A stretch of DNA of 64,000 nt from Rhizobium binae. GTDB lineage: Bacteria; Pseudomonadota; Alphaproteobacteria; Rhizobiales; Rhizobiaceae. Within the stretch, counting starts at the first letter, position 1, and every line of letters begins with the position of its first letter. Location of the stretch: assembly GCF_017357225.1 (NCBI RefSeq), contig NZ_CP071611.1:155476-219475 (forward strand). Direction: 5' to 3'. Both the position numbers and the translations under genes were made by a program. The notes under the pieces are model-generated. The model saw only the letters and a list, made by a program, of their open reading frames with translations, was not told the origin of the DNA and ran no database searches. Shown here one piece after another: positions 1-9,363 of this stretch.

Positions 1-672
1 AGTGGCCAGCACTTGCTTGCCTCTCTCGCCTATACCAAGGCCGATGACGCCTGGGTCCAGAATTATCAGGGTTTGAAGGCTCCCCTCGACGGCGCGCCCT
101 ATCTCTATGCGGCGCAGACATTGGTCGACTGGGTTGGCAAGGGCTACATCAGCAAGGACTCCACGGGCATGAAGGACCCGGACGCGGCTCTGCTCTTTAC
201 CTCCGGCAAAGCACCGATGTACGTCTCGGGCACGTGGAATCTCGGCACCTTCGCCTCGACCATCAAGGACTTCAAATGGGGCCAGTTCGTCATTCCGACG
301 CCGAAATATTCGGTCGGCTCGACAGGCAATCTCTGGGTCGTTCCCAAGGGTAGCAAGAATCCCGATCTCGCCGCCGAGTGGATCAGTCTGACCTTGTCGC
401 CGAAGTACCAAGCTGAACTCGGCAATGCCGGCGGCGTGCCGATTGCCGCTGATCTTTCCGCCATCACCAACCCCATCGGCAAGAACGCCGCAGCGGTTTT
501 CAAGCAGATCTCTGACAAAAACGGCCTGGGTTTCTATCCTGACTGGCCGGTCCCCGGCTACTACGACGTGCTCAATCAGAAAGACACCGGTCTCTTCCAG
601 GGCAGTCTGACTGCGGAACAATTCGTCGAAGAGATCAAGCAGGTCTACGACGACGCGCAGGAAAATCAGTAG
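1..672 (+). CDS. Carbohydrate ABC transporter, extracellular solute-binding protein (3' part)
   Basis: C-terminal 223 codons of a family 1 extracellular solute-binding protein; the frame is open to the first base, so the signal peptide and N-terminal lobe lie outside the window. Typical features are a run around GKAPMYVSGTWNLG (the 'ligand-cleft' segment before the inter-lobe crossing), a NLWVVPKGSKNPDLAAEW stretch where family members describe continued sampling of residues over the C-lobe, and a final helix ending KQVYDDAQENQ. It sits 67 bp upstream of two MalFG-like permeases and an ATPase on the same strand, so it should deliver the periplasmic substrate, a sugar or sugar derivative, to that channel. 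The substrate cannot be read from the fragment. Confidence 0.85.
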   Translation, partial: SGQHLLASLAYTKADDAWVQNYQGLKAPLDGAPYLYAAQTLVDWVGKGYISKDSTGMKDPDAALLFTSGKAPMYVSGTWNLGTFASTIKDFKWGQFVIPTPKYSVGSTGNLWVVPKGSKNPDLAAEWISLTLSPKYQAELGNAGGVPIAADLSAITNPIGKNAAAVFKQISDKNGLGFYPDWPVPGYYDVLNQKDTGLFQGSLTAEQFVEEIKQVYDDAQENQ

Positions 673-739
673 CGCGACCATTGAACGCTGGGCTGCGCCT
701 CTGGTGCAGCCCATTATGCGAGGCTGAAGGAAGAATGAC

Positions 740-1648
740 ATGGCCATATCCAGCCGGCAATCGAGCGACGGTTCACCAAGTTATAGCCTCTACCTCATCC
801 CGGGCGCGATTGGCTTCATTCTAATCGTGCTCATACCGCAGCTTGCCAATCTCGGACTGAGCTTCACGGCATGGAAAGGTGTCGGCACGCCTCGCCCGGT
901 CGGCCTGCAGAATTATCATCGCCTGCTTACGGACGATCAATTCTGGGGATCGATGTATCACACGCTGCTGTTCATCGTCTCGATGACGGTAATACCGGTG
1001 TGCATCGGCCTGGTGCTGGCCGCTCTGCTGTTCGACTACGTCAGGGACCAGTTCGGGGAATGGGTTTCGAGCTTCTTCAGGGCCGGTTTTTACTTACCGC
1101 AGATTTTGCCCGTAACGGTCGCGGGCGTGCTCTGGGGCTGGATTCTCAATCCCGTTGGTGTCATCAACATCACGCTGAAGGCCATCGGCCTTGATAACCT
1201 CGCCCAGAACTGGATCGGCGATGCGACATACGCGCTTGCTGCCGTCTCGCTCGTCATTGTCTGGATACAGGTCGGCTATTGTCTGGTGGTTTTCATGGCC
1301 GGTCTTTCGCGCATCGACCCTTCTCTCTACGAGGCTGCCGAGCTCGATGGGGCAAACTGGTGGAGCCGGCTGGTGACGATCACCATTCCGCTCCTGGCGC
1401 CGGAGATTTTCGTCGTTGTGCTGACCACGCTGATCGCAGCGCTTAAAGTCTTTGCGCCAATCTTTGTCATCACCGCCGGCGGCCCCGACAATTCCACCCT
1501 CGTGCCATCCTATCTGACTTACTACCACTTCTTCACAACACAACGCGTCGGCTATGCCGCAGCCATCGCGGTCGTGCAGACGACTCTGACGATCGCTTTG
1601 GCCGTGATTTTCCTACGTTTCCAGTCCCAGCAGGAGGCGAGGGAGTAG
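740..1648 (+). CDS. Carbohydrate ABC transporter permease, MalF-like
   Basis: 302-residue inner-membrane permease. Hydrophobic segments are visible near residues 18-40, 73-100, 113-135, 163-190 and 215-240, and at the C-terminus. The EAA loop that docks to the ATPase is at about 198-218 (EAAELDGANWW). Start ATG 740 follows a GAAGGAAG ribosome-binding sequence. The stop is 3 bp before the next permease start, so the two subunits are made from one message. Length and motif fit the MalF/UgpA class of carbohydrate importers (CUT1). It forms the membrane channel with the downstream MalG-like protein; the substrate is unknown. Confidence 0.9.
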   Translation: MAISSRQSSDGSPSYSLYLIPGAIGFILIVLIPQLANLGLSFTAWKGVGTPRPVGLQNYHRLLTDDQFWGSMYHTLLFIVSMTVIPVCIGLVLAALLFDYVRDQFGEWVSSFFRAGFYLPQILPVTVAGVLWGWILNPVGVINITLKAIGLDNLAQNWIGDATYALAAVSLVIVWIQVGYCLVVFMAGLSRIDPSLYEAAELDGANWWSRLVTITIPLLAPEIFVVVLTTLIAALKVFAPIFVITAGGPDNSTLVPSYLTYYHFFTTQRVGYAAAIAVVQTTLTIALAVIFLRFQSQQEARE

Positions 1649-1651
1649 ATC

Positions 1652-2539
1652 ATGGCTTACTCAGTTCTCAGCGACGGTACCACCAAGGCAAAAGCGACCG
1701 CACCTGCCGATCGCGCCCGACGCGATCCCATGCGGTGGGTGGTGCTGGCCATCCTTATTCTGCTCCTCGCCTTTACGCTTTTTCCCTTTTTCCTTGCTCT
1801 GCTCAACGCCGTCAAGGCGAGCGCCGAATACGCGGTCGGCGGACCGCTTTCGATTCCTCGGTCGATTGATCTCACGGCGATCGAGAAATTCTGGACGGTG
1901 TCTGAATTCGGCCGCAAGCTGCTCAACAGCGTGGTGATCAGTCTGGCTGTATCGGTGTTGGGGGTACTGATAAGCCTGTTCAACGCCTATGCGATTGGGG
2001 TCGGCAAGGTGCCGGGTTCGCGCGTGATTTTGGTGGTCTTTCTTCTCGGCATTATGGTGCCGCAGGAGTCCATTATTTACCCGCTTTACTACATGGCGAA
2101 AGCGAGCGGCCTCTACGATACGCAGCTTTCCGTGATCATCATTTTCGCGGTCCTGCAAAGCGCTTTCGGGACTTACCTGCTCTCGACCGTGCTGAATACC
2201 TTTCCCAAGGAAATCCTCGAAGCGGCCGAGATGGATGGCTCGACCCACTGGAAAACGCTATGGTTTGTGGTCGTTCCGATGCTGAGGCCGACGCTCATGG
2301 TCCTGGGAACCTTCTTTTTCATCTGGACTTGGAACGAATTCTTGATCCCGCTCGTCATGCTGGTGTCCAACAACAACCAGACGGTCTCGGTCGCCATGGG
2401 CCTTACCCGCGGTCAGAACATGTCGGACCCGGTGCTGCAGGCCTCGGCGGCTTTCCTGGGTATAGTACCGACCGTGATCTTCTTCTTGATCTTCCAGCGC
2501 ACGCTGACGCGCGGCATCGCCGCCGGAGCAGTCAAATGA
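1652..2539 (+). CDS. Carbohydrate ABC transporter permease, MalG-like
   Basis: 295-residue second permease of the cassette. A charged cytoplasmic N-terminus of about 30 residues is followed by the first membrane helix (about 30-52), then a periplasmic segment and five more helices. The EAA loop EILEAAEMDGSTHW lies at about 187-200, and the C-terminus TRGIAAGAVK is the form usual for MalG/UgpE proteins. It starts 3 bp after the MalF-like stop. With its partner and the UgpC-like ATPase it would complete a CUT1 importer in the inner membrane. Confidence 0.9.
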   Translation: MAYSVLSDGTTKAKATAPADRARRDPMRWVVLAILILLLAFTLFPFFLALLNAVKASAEYAVGGPLSIPRSIDLTAIEKFWTVSEFGRKLLNSVVISLAVSVLGVLISLFNAYAIGVGKVPGSRVILVVFLLGIMVPQESIIYPLYYMAKASGLYDTQLSVIIIFAVLQSAFGTYLLSTVLNTFPKEILEAAEMDGSTHWKTLWFVVVPMLRPTLMVLGTFFFIWTWNEFLIPLVMLVSNNNQTVSVAMGLTRGQNMSDPVLQASAAFLGIVPTVIFFLIFQRTLTRGIAAGAVK

Positions 2540-2600
2540 CGACGTTTTTCATCTTTGGCGATCTCATCGGTCCCGGTTGGGGACCAGCAAGGGTTTCGGT

Positions 2601-3677
2601 ATGAGCCAGGACATCCAAATCGAACTCTCGGGCGTCGAGAAGCACTACGGCGCCTTTCACGCGCTTAAGAACGTCAACCTTTCGATTCCCAAGGGCACAT
2701 TCGTGGCGCTGGTCGGTCCGTCAGGATGCGGCAAGTCGACGTTGCTCCGTTCGCTTGCCGGGCTGGAAAAAATTACCGGCGGCACGCTGAAGATTGCCGG
2801 CAAGGTGATGAACGACGTGCCGCCGCGGGCACGCGATATCGCCATGGTCTTTCAGAGTTACGCCCTCTATCCGCATATGACGGTGGAACAGAACCTGACC
2901 TATTCGCTGAAGATGCACCGCGTCCCCAAGGCTGAGGCAAAACAGAAAGCAGAGGAGGTCGCTGCCATCACCGGCCTTTCCAGACTGCTCGATCGTTATC
3001 CGCGCCAGCTTTCCGGGGGACAACGGCAGCGCGTCGCCATGGGCCGCGCAATTATCCGCAATCCCCAGGCCTTCCTGTTCGACGAGCCGCTTTCCAACCT
3101 TGATGCCGCGTTGCGTGTCTCGATGCGCAAGGAAATCCGGGCGTTGCATGACCGGCTGAACGCCACCTTCGTCTACGTCACCCACGACCAGGTCGAAGCG
3201 ATGACGATGGCCGACCATGTGGTGGTGATGCGCGATGGCATCATCGAACAGCAGGGCGCGCCGCTCGATCTCTACGACCGGCCGGCGAACCGGTTCGTCG
3301 CCGGCTTCATCGGCTCGCCGGCGATGAATTTCATTCCGGCGATCGTCGCGGAAGACGGCAAGAGCCTGATCCTGGATTTCGGCGCCGTGAAGCAGACACT
3401 TGCGATCAACCGCGCCATCGAGCCCGGGCGCAAGCTCATCGCGGGGATCCGGCCTGAACATATCGAGGTTGTCGCGCCCGGGCAGGGCAGCTTCGACGTC
3501 CCGATTGCCTTCGTCGAATCGACCGGTTCTTCGACCTTCATCGTCGCGGCGACCGAGCCGGAACTGACGATCGTCGAGACGCGCCGCGACAGGGTCAAGG
3601 CGGGAGACATGATTGGCCTCTCGGTCGATCCGGCCCAGATCCATCTTTTCGACGCGTCGACGGAGCGCCTGATATAA
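2601..3677 (+). CDS. Carbohydrate ABC transporter ATP-binding protein, MalK/UgpC-like
   Basis: 358-residue ATPase. Walker A GPSGCGKST is at residues 39-47, the Q-loop at VFQSYALYPHMT, the signature at QLSGGQRQRV, Walker B at FLFDEPLSNLD and the switch histidine in YVTHD. After about residue 240 there is a TOBE/MalK-type regulatory domain (SGIRPEH-like stretch, here GIRPEHIEV). I start it at ATG 2601 (MSQDIQIELSG), because family members begin close to this point; a TTG at 2577 would add eight unlikely residues. It energises the two preceding permeases. Because CUT1 ATPases are often shared, it could also serve the ATPase-less cassette at 25931-29006; that is inference. Confidence 0.9.
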   Translation: MSQDIQIELSGVEKHYGAFHALKNVNLSIPKGTFVALVGPSGCGKSTLLRSLAGLEKITGGTLKIAGKVMNDVPPRARDIAMVFQSYALYPHMTVEQNLTYSLKMHRVPKAEAKQKAEEVAAITGLSRLLDRYPRQLSGGQRQRVAMGRAIIRNPQAFLFDEPLSNLDAALRVSMRKEIRALHDRLNATFVYVTHDQVEAMTMADHVVVMRDGIIEQQGAPLDLYDRPANRFVAGFIGSPAMNFIPAIVAEDGKSLILDFGAVKQTLAINRAIEPGRKLIAGIRPEHIEVVAPGQGSFDVPIAFVESTGSSTFIVAATEPELTIVETRRDRVKAGDMIGLSVDPAQIHLFDASTERLI

Positions 3678-3786
3678 TATTGGTCGGCGAGGGCGATCGG
3701 CGGGTTCATAAAACCATCATCGGCCTCTGCCAAGGGAGTAGCTCCGCACGAGTCGCTCCGTCACAGCTGCAACATCCGGATTTTTC

Positions 3787-4620
3787 ATGACATCCTCCCC
3801 CATATCAGCGCGTCTTTCACCGACCGCTTCATCCCGTCTTGTCGTGCTTGCCGAAGCAGTGGTGAAGGCGGGAGAAACCGCCCGCGTCTCGCTGCGGCGG
3901 CGAACATCTCGGGAAATGCTCGCCAAGGCGCCGCGCGACTATCAGACCGAGATCGATGTCGCCGTCGAGCGGATCATCGTCGACGAAATGACCAAGGCCT
4001 TTCCTGATTATGCCATCCAGGGCGAGGAAACCGTTGGTAACCGCACGGCCGGGCCGGACACGCCGGTCATCTACATCGACCCGATCGACGGCACCACCAA
4101 TTACGCCTGGGGCGTCCCGCATTTCGGCATCACGATCGCCATCGCTGAAGGCGGCAGGCTGGTGGCCGGCGTCGTTTACGATGCCATGCAGGACGAGCTG
4201 TTCAGCGCCGAACGCGGCGGCGGCGCCTATCTTAACGGCGAGCGCATCCGCTGCGCCGATGTCGCCGACATCGAAAACGTGCTGATCGGCGCCGGGCTGC
4301 CCATTCCAGGCCAGGTGAAGGCGGTTGCGGAAGAGACCTATTTCGATGCCATCAAGCGCCTGATGGCCAACACGGCGGGCGTGCGCCGCCTGGGCTCGGC
4401 GGCGCTGTCGATCGCCTATGTCGCCTGCGGCCGGCTGGACGGTTTCTTCGAGGACGGGCTTTCGATCCATGACTTCGGCGCCTCGGCCCTGATGGTCGAA
4501 GAGGCAGGCGGCATCGTCACCCGTTTTTCCGGCACCGAAGTCGACGGGAAGGGCGATATCCTCGCCGCCAGCAAGGCGCTGCATCCCTGGCTCAAGGAAG
4601 GCTTCGGGATCAAGGGGTGA
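3787..4620 (+). CDS. Inositol monophosphatase family protein
   Basis: 277-residue member of the Mg2+-dependent inositol-monophosphatase/FIG family. Metal-binding motifs are visible in order: GEE at about residue 79, DPIDGTTNY at about 98-106 (metal-binding D-x-I-D-G-T), and HDFGASALMVEEAGG near 227-241 (the family's WDxAAG-like motif, here with H and S substitutions). It would hydrolyse a phosphate monoester such as inositol-1-phosphate or a sugar phosphate. The gene lies 109 bp after the ABC ATPase on the same strand and could act on an imported phosphorylated sugar, but no sequence evidence fixes the substrate. It converges tail-to-tail with the next cassette, only 18 bp apart. Confidence 0.85.
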   Translation: MTSSPISARLSPTASSRLVVLAEAVVKAGETARVSLRRRTSREMLAKAPRDYQTEIDVAVERIIVDEMTKAFPDYAIQGEETVGNRTAGPDTPVIYIDPIDGTTNYAWGVPHFGITIAIAEGGRLVAGVVYDAMQDELFSAERGGGAYLNGERIRCADVADIENVLIGAGLPIPGQVKAVAEETYFDAIKRLMANTAGVRRLGSAALSIAYVACGRLDGFFEDGLSIHDFGASALMVEEAGGIVTRFSGTEVDGKGDILAASKALHPWLKEGFGIKG

Positions 4621-4638
4621 ACGGCGCATCCCGCCGGT

Positions 4639-5718
4639 TTAAACCTGCAGCAGCGCTCTCGTCTCCGCATCGTCACTTGCCGTTATCGACCGGTGGAGGA
4701 GTTCATTGTCGCGGAAGACGAAAAAGCTGGCGAAGCCCGGCTCGACCTTCATCCCGGTCCGGATCCGATCGTCCGGCGCCACCATGGCTTTCAGGCGGCT
4801 GCCGTCGGCAAGATCGACATCAACCATCTTGTGAGTGCCGAAATCGACGATGCGATGGACAGTCGCGGCATCCGGCCGGTCCGAGAGACGGATCGTCAGC
4901 GCTTCCGGACGGGCGGCCAGCGTCACCGGCCCGTCTTCGACCGGAACCGCCAGCGGGAAGAGCGGATGGTCGCAGACGCCGCTTTTGGTGCGGCTCTGGA
5001 CGAAGTTCATCGAGCCGATGAAACCGGCGACGAAAGCCGTCTGCGGCTGCCGATAAATGACGTTCGGCGCCGCGATCTGTTCCGTGCATCCGTCGCGCAT
5101 GACGACGATGCGATCGGCGAGCGCCAAAGCCTCGTCCTGACCGTGGGTGACGAACAGGGTGGTGATGCCGAGGCGCTGCTGAATATCGCGCACCTCCTCC
5201 CGCAGCCTTTCGCGCAGATGCTGATCGAGGCTGGCGAAGGGCTCGTCGAGCAGAAGGATCTTCGGCTCGAGCACCAGCGAGCGGGCAAGCGCCACGCGCT
5301 GCTGCTGTCCGCCCGACAGTTGCGTCGTCATACGCCGCCCGTAATTGGCAAGGCCGACCAGATCAAGCGCATCCTTGACGCGCTGGCGAATTTCGGATTT
5401 CGGCAGCCGGCGGAGCTTCAGACCGAAGGCGATGTTGTTGAAGACATCCATGTGCGTCCAGAGAGCATGGCTCTGAAACACCATGCCAGTCGGGCGCCGC
5501 TCGGGCGGCAGGCTCGTCACATCCCTGGCATCGATGCGGATCGTGCCGCCGCTCGGACGCTCGAAGCCGCCGATCATTCTGAGAAGCGTCGACTTGCCGG
5601 AGCCGGATGGGCCGAGCAGGCAGACGAGTTCGCCGTCGCCGACTTCGAGCGAAAAATCGCGAACGGCAGAGGCTGATCCAAACAGCTTCGACACGCCTTC
5701 GATCGCCAGATGTGCCAT
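4639..5718 (-). CDS. ABC transporter ATP-binding protein, PotA/FbpC-like
   Basis: 359-residue ATPase of the polyamine/iron/2-aminoethylphosphonate type. Walker A GPSGSGKST is at about 36-44, the Q-loop at VFQSHALW, the signature at TQLSGGQQQRVALAR, Walker B at ILLLDEPFASLD, and the H-loop at LFVTHGQDE. A C-terminal TOBE-like domain follows (LAARPEALTIRLSD). I prefer the start at 5718 (MAHLAIEGVSKLFG) over an upstream in-frame codon at 5775, which would run back over the spacer. It is the last gene of a four-gene operon: binding protein, permease, permease, ATPase. In this family the ATPase sits on the cytoplasmic face and drives uptake of a small charged solute. Confidence 0.88.
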   Translation of the reverse strand: MAHLAIEGVSKLFGSASAVRDFSLEVGDGELVCLLGPSGSGKSTLLRMIGGFERPSGGTIRIDARDVTSLPPERRPTGMVFQSHALWTHMDVFNNIAFGLKLRRLPKSEIRQRVKDALDLVGLANYGRRMTTQLSGGQQQRVALARSLVLEPKILLLDEPFASLDQHLRERLREEVRDIQQRLGITTLFVTHGQDEALALADRIVVMRDGCTEQIAAPNVIYRQPQTAFVAGFIGSMNFVQSRTKSGVCDHPLFPLAVPVEDGPVTLAARPEALTIRLSDRPDAATVHRIVDFGTHKMVDVDLADGSRLKAMVAPDDRIRTGMKVEPGFASFFVFRDNELLHRSITASDDAETRALLQV

Positions 5719-5752
5719 TCTCAACCCTTTCCTTGTTTTGACGCGCGGCGCC

Positions 5753-6580
5753 TCACGCGCCGAAACCTCTCGCAAAGGCGCCCGTGCCGATCACACGGCG
5801 CGCAAAGATCAGCGCGATGAAGGACGGCACCCACAGCATCACCGAGAGCACGGCGCCGTATTGCACGACGATTTGATTGTTGATGAAGCTGATCATCAGC
5901 ACCGGCATGGTGCGAATCCCGGGCGCGCCGATCAGCCAGGCGCCTTCGGTCTCGTAAAAGGTGCCGACGAAGGTCAGCAGCAGGGCGGCTGATATCGTCG
6001 GCGCGGCTTGCGGCAGGGTAATCGACCAGAAGACGCGCAGCGGCGAAGCGCCGGCATCGCGTGCCGCCTCTTCCATGCGCCGGTCGACATTCTGGAAGGC
6101 TGCGACCGGAATCCAGATCATCAACATCAGCGTGCCGACGAGCTGGATCAGCACGACACCCCAGAAGGTGCTGATCAGGCCGAGCTGCAGGAAAATGCCG
6201 GCAATGGCGACGAGCAGGCCGAATTTCGGGAAGGCATGCGATGCGAGAAATGACAGGAACAGGATGTTCCTGCCGGGAAAGCGCAGGCGCGCAAAGGCGT
6301 AGGCGGCTGGAAGGCAGATGACGGCGGAGAGCAGGGTCACCGTCGCCGTCAGCCGCAGACTGAGAAAGAGCGCATCCCAGACATCTCCCCGCGCCAGCGT
6401 CTGGCCCCAGAACCGCAGGCCGAACTGCTGCGGGATGACCGAGGGGTAACGCCAGACCTCGGTGAAGGCCCATGTGCCGACGACGATCAGCGGCAGCGCG
6501 ATGAACAGCGTCAGCAGGCATGCGAAGAGCAGGCCGATCCAGTCGAAGCGGAAAGCGATGCCTGGTCTGTCGGCACTCAT
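5753..6580 (-). CDS. ABC transporter permease, PotC/FbpB-like second subunit
   Basis: 275-residue permease with six predicted membrane helices. The EAA loop EEAARDAGASPLRVFWSITLP, at about 158-178, contacts the ATPase. Start ATG 6580 overlaps the stop of the upstream permease by 4 bp (ATGA), so translation is coupled. The stop is 34 bp before the ATPase start. The family is the binding-protein-dependent permease group that includes PotC and the iron/phosphonate importers. The two permeases form a heterodimeric channel. Confidence 0.88.
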   Translation of the reverse strand: MSADRPGIAFRFDWIGLLFACLLTLFIALPLIVVGTWAFTEVWRYPSVIPQQFGLRFWGQTLARGDVWDALFLSLRLTATVTLLSAVICLPAAYAFARLRFPGRNILFLSFLASHAFPKFGLLVAIAGIFLQLGLISTFWGVVLIQLVGTLMLMIWIPVAAFQNVDRRMEEAARDAGASPLRVFWSITLPQAAPTISAALLLTFVGTFYETEGAWLIGAPGIRTMPVLMISFINNQIVVQYGAVLSVMLWVPSFIALIFARRVIGTGAFARGFGA

Positions 6581-7470
6581 GGGCGGGCCTCGCGATTGCG
6601 GGCAATCGTCCGGATATAGAAGATACCGAAGACCAGGCAGAAGCCGAATGTGATGACCGCCTGGGTCATGGCGTTCAGCGGGTCATTCATGTCGGCAAAA
6701 GTGCGCTGCATGAACGGCCCCATCATCTCCGGCGATGCCGGGCCGAGCACATAGGGAAGCGTGAAGGCCGAGAAGATGCCGAGCACGGCAAAGGATGCGG
6801 TGACCAGCAGGGAATTGCCCATGCGCGGCAGGATGATCGAGACGAAGACCCGAAGTGGGCTTGCGCCGACGTCGCGGGCGGCCTCGACGGCGCTGTTCGA
6901 CACGGCGGAAAGCCCGGCCGTCAGCATCAAAACCGTCAGGGGCAGATTATCCCAGACGAGGCCGATGACCGGTCCCCACGGCGTCATGTAGGGGGTGCGC
7001 AGCTTGGGCAGACCGACGGCATTCAGCAGCAGGTCGACGGTGCCGTTCGGCCCGATCGTCCTGATCAGCGCATAGGCGAGGATGATCGACGGCACGAACA
7101 TCGGAAAGATCGCCAGCGCCTGCACATAGGCGACAAGGCGCCCTTGCGAGAAGCGAAGGTAAAGCGCGATCGGAAAGCCGATCATCAGCAGCAGAATGCC
7201 GCAGATGGCAGTGGTCCAGAGCGTCATCCACAGGTTGGCGAGGCTGTAGCCGTCGGTGAAGAAGAAGCTGTAGGAGGCGAACGTCAGGTCCGTCGCGCCA
7301 TCGGGGCCTCGAACGAAGATGGTGCCGACGACCGCCGAAAAGATCGGATAGACGATCAGCCACGCCAGCAGCAAAACCGGCAGGGCGACGAGGAGAAGCC
7401 CGATCGAGCTCCCCCTGTTGATGAATTGGTGACCGCGCGGTGCCGCCAGCGCGGTGTCGGCGGACATCAT
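6577..7470 (-). CDS. ABC transporter permease, PotB-like first subunit
   Basis: 297-residue permease. A cytoplasmic N-tail of about 25 residues is followed by a long first helix (LLLVALPVLLLAWLIVYPIF), a periplasmic loop and five further helices. The EAA motif is EAARDVGASPLRVFVSIILP at about 204-223, nearly identical to that of its partner, as expected for paired PotB/PotC proteins. Its start overlaps the stop of the upstream binding-protein gene by 4 bp, and its stop overlaps the next permease by 4 bp. Confidence 0.88.
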   Translation of the reverse strand: MMSADTALAAPRGHQFINRGSSIGLLLVALPVLLLAWLIVYPIFSAVVGTIFVRGPDGATDLTFASYSFFFTDGYSLANLWMTLWTTAICGILLLMIGFPIALYLRFSQGRLVAYVQALAIFPMFVPSIILAYALIRTIGPNGTVDLLLNAVGLPKLRTPYMTPWGPVIGLVWDNLPLTVLMLTAGLSAVSNSAVEAARDVGASPLRVFVSIILPRMGNSLLVTASFAVLGIFSAFTLPYVLGPASPEMMGPFMQRTFADMNDPLNAMTQAVITFGFCLVFGIFYIRTIARNREARP

Positions 7471-8612
7471 GTGCGGCTAATGCCAGGGGCGACACTGCGG
7501 TACCAGCCGTCGTTGATCGCCTTTTCCCAATCGCCGCTCGGGAAGGTCGGGATGGTCGACGGAATGACGTCGGCATATTTCTTGCGCAGATCGTCGGAGA
7601 TGTGGTCCCAGGAGACGGCAGGGAAGCCGCCGATCTGAGTGATGATTGCTTCCTGCATGTCCTTCGTCAGCATGAATGCGGCAAGCTTCAGGGCCGCGTC
7701 CTTGTTGGCGCCGTTCGAGAATACGGTGATGCTGGAGAAGCCGCCGCAAAGGGCGAGATCGCCGAGCTGCACGAGGCCGGTCGTCTCGGGCAGCACGCCC
7801 TGCGCGATCGCCTGCAGCACCTGGTCCGACCAGACCGGCACCATGGTGACGACCCCCTGGGCGAGCAGCTGGATCGACTGGGTGTTGCCTGATGTATAAG
7901 CGCCCTTGTCGTAGAGCGAGGGTGCAAGATCGCTGAGGATCTTCCAGGCTGGCGCCAGCGCCTCGGTGGCGGAGTCGGCGGTGAAATTGTCGACCTTGAA
8001 TTTCTTCGGATCGCGGCCGTTCACCTCATGAATTGCGCGGCGGACGAAGTTGCCGCCCGAACCACCCTTGTCGGGCCTGTTGTAGATGAACTGGCCCGGA
8101 TTTGCTTTGATCCATGCGGTCAGCTGATCCCAGCTCTTCGGCGCATCCTTCGGGTCGAGCTTGGTGTTGTCGTAGGCAAGCAGGACCTGCGAACCGCGAT
8201 AGGGAAGCGAGTAGGGCGTATCGAGGGCGAGCGGGTTGATGTGGTCGTAGCCTTCGATGTTCTCGGCCGAGAATTTGACCCAGAGGCCGGCATCAATGCC
8301 GCCGGACGGCAGACGCGGATCGAACTGCTCGAACAGATCGGCTTGCGGATCGGTTTTCGTCTTCAGCGCCGCGAGTGCACGGTCGGCGATGGCGCGCAGG
8401 CCGTTATTGTCGCCGGCATCGGTCACCTTCAGGCCAACGCCGGGATGCGCCTTTTCGAAGGCGGGGCGGATGACGTTGTTCCAGAGGTCGACGATATTGG
8501 CATCCGAACCGCTGTAAAGGTCGATCGTACCGGCAGCCGCCGATGCGAAGCGCGGGAGAGCCAGAAGACCGGCCGCAGCCGAAGATGTGATCAGAAATTC
8601 ACGTCTATTCAT
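7467..8612 (-). CDS. ABC transporter extracellular solute-binding protein with Tat-type signal
   Basis: 381-residue periplasmic binding protein. The N-terminus MNRREFLITSSAAAGLLALP carries a twin-arginine (RREFL) motif followed by a hydrophobic core and an AXA-type site (ASA-A), so export through Tat is likely. I chose ATG 8612 because a GGAG sequence lies 6 bp upstream; the ATG at 8624 would sit inside that ribosome-binding sequence. The fold and length match the spermidine/putrescine/iron-type binding proteins. It is first in the operon with two permeases and an ATPase. The ligand is unknown; Tat export in such proteins often means folding before export, sometimes around a bound cofactor or metal. 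Confidence 0.87.
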   Translation of the reverse strand: MNRREFLITSSAAAGLLALPRFASAAAGTIDLYSGSDANIVDLWNNVIRPAFEKAHPGVGLKVTDAGDNNGLRAIADRALAALKTKTDPQADLFEQFDPRLPSGGIDAGLWVKFSAENIEGYDHINPLALDTPYSLPYRGSQVLLAYDNTKLDPKDAPKSWDQLTAWIKANPGQFIYNRPDKGGSGGNFVRRAIHEVNGRDPKKFKVDNFTADSATEALAPAWKILSDLAPSLYDKGAYTSGNTQSIQLLAQGVVTMVPVWSDQVLQAIAQGVLPETTGLVQLGDLALCGGFSSITVFSNGANKDAALKLAAFMLTKDMQEAIITQIGGFPAVSWDHISDDLRKKYADVIPSTIPTFPSGDWEKAINDGWYRSVAPGISRT

Positions 8613-8797
8613 AACCGTCTCCATCAGGTGTCGAGGCTCTGCCTCTGCGGATTGTCCAGGCCTTTGCTAACGCCGGCGGGTAACATCGACATGACAGGAC
8701 GAGGCTGTTTGCGGTCAAATTGCACAGCTGTGCTTTTCCCGCCTTATGGAAATCGGCGGCGCGAGACACTATCTCTGGGCAAACAAGGAGACACCCA

Positions 8798-9307
8798 ATG
8801 ACCGAAGAACGTGCAGTGCTCGCCGGTGGCTGCTTCTGGGGCATGCAGGACCTCATCCGCCGCTATAAGGGCGTGATATCGACCCGCGTCGGCTATACCG
8901 GCGGCGACGTGCCGAATGCGACCTACCGCAACCACGGAACCCATGCCGAGGCGATCGAGATTCTCTTCGATCCCGCCAAGATCAGCTATCGGGACATTCT
9001 CGAATTCTTCTTCCAGATCCACGATCCGACGACGCGCAATCGCCAGGGCAACGACGTCGGCACGAGCTACCGCTCGGCGATTTTCTACACCAGCCCCGAG
9101 CAGGAGCGCGTCGCCAGGGAAACGATCGCCGATGTCGACGCATCCGGCCTGTGGCCCGGCAAGGTCGTCACCGAAGTCGTTCCGGCCGGCGATTTCTGGG
9201 AGGCCGAACCCGAGCACCAGGACTATCTCGAGCGCATCCCGAACGGCTATACCTGCCACTTCGTCCGACCCGGCTGGAAGCTGCCGGCCCGCCAGCAGAT
9301 CGCCTGA
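8798..9307 (+). CDS. msrA: Peptide methionine sulfoxide reductase MsrA
   Basis: 169-residue MsrA. The catalytic motif GCFWG is at residues 11-15, with Cys12 the nucleophile that reduces methionine-S-sulfoxide in proteins using thioredoxin. Other conserved parts are GYTGG (about 33-37), [11 protein letters not shown], and [17 protein letters not shown] near 80-96. The start ATG 8798 has AAGGAG seven bases upstream. The length is that of the short form without the fused MsrB. It stands alone and is convergent with the alpha/beta hydrolase. Its role is repair of oxidised proteins in the cytoplasm. The upstream 185 bp is shared divergently with the Tat-exported binding protein gene. Confidence 0.95.
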   Translation: MTEERAVLAGGCFWGMQDLIRRYKGVISTRVGYTGGDVPNATYRNHGTHAEAIEILFDPAKISYRDILEFFFQIHDPTTRNRQGNDVGTSYRSAIFYTSPEQERVARETIADVDASGLWPGKVVTEVVPAGDFWEAEPEHQDYLERIPNGYTCHFVRPGWKLPARQQIA

Positions 9308-9363
9308 CGCAATTCATGCATCATGCCAGACGCGACGCCGGCATGCATGGAGCATTCAGCCGT

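Noticed and set aside
4693..5676. Plus-strand open frame opposite the PotA-like ATPase
   Set aside because: Shadow frame caused by high GC; the minus strand shows every ABC ATPase motif in order.
6520..7638. Plus-strand open frame opposite the two PotBC-like permeases
   Set aside because: Low-complexity Arg/Gly/Asp-rich translation without homology; permeases on the minus strand are clear.
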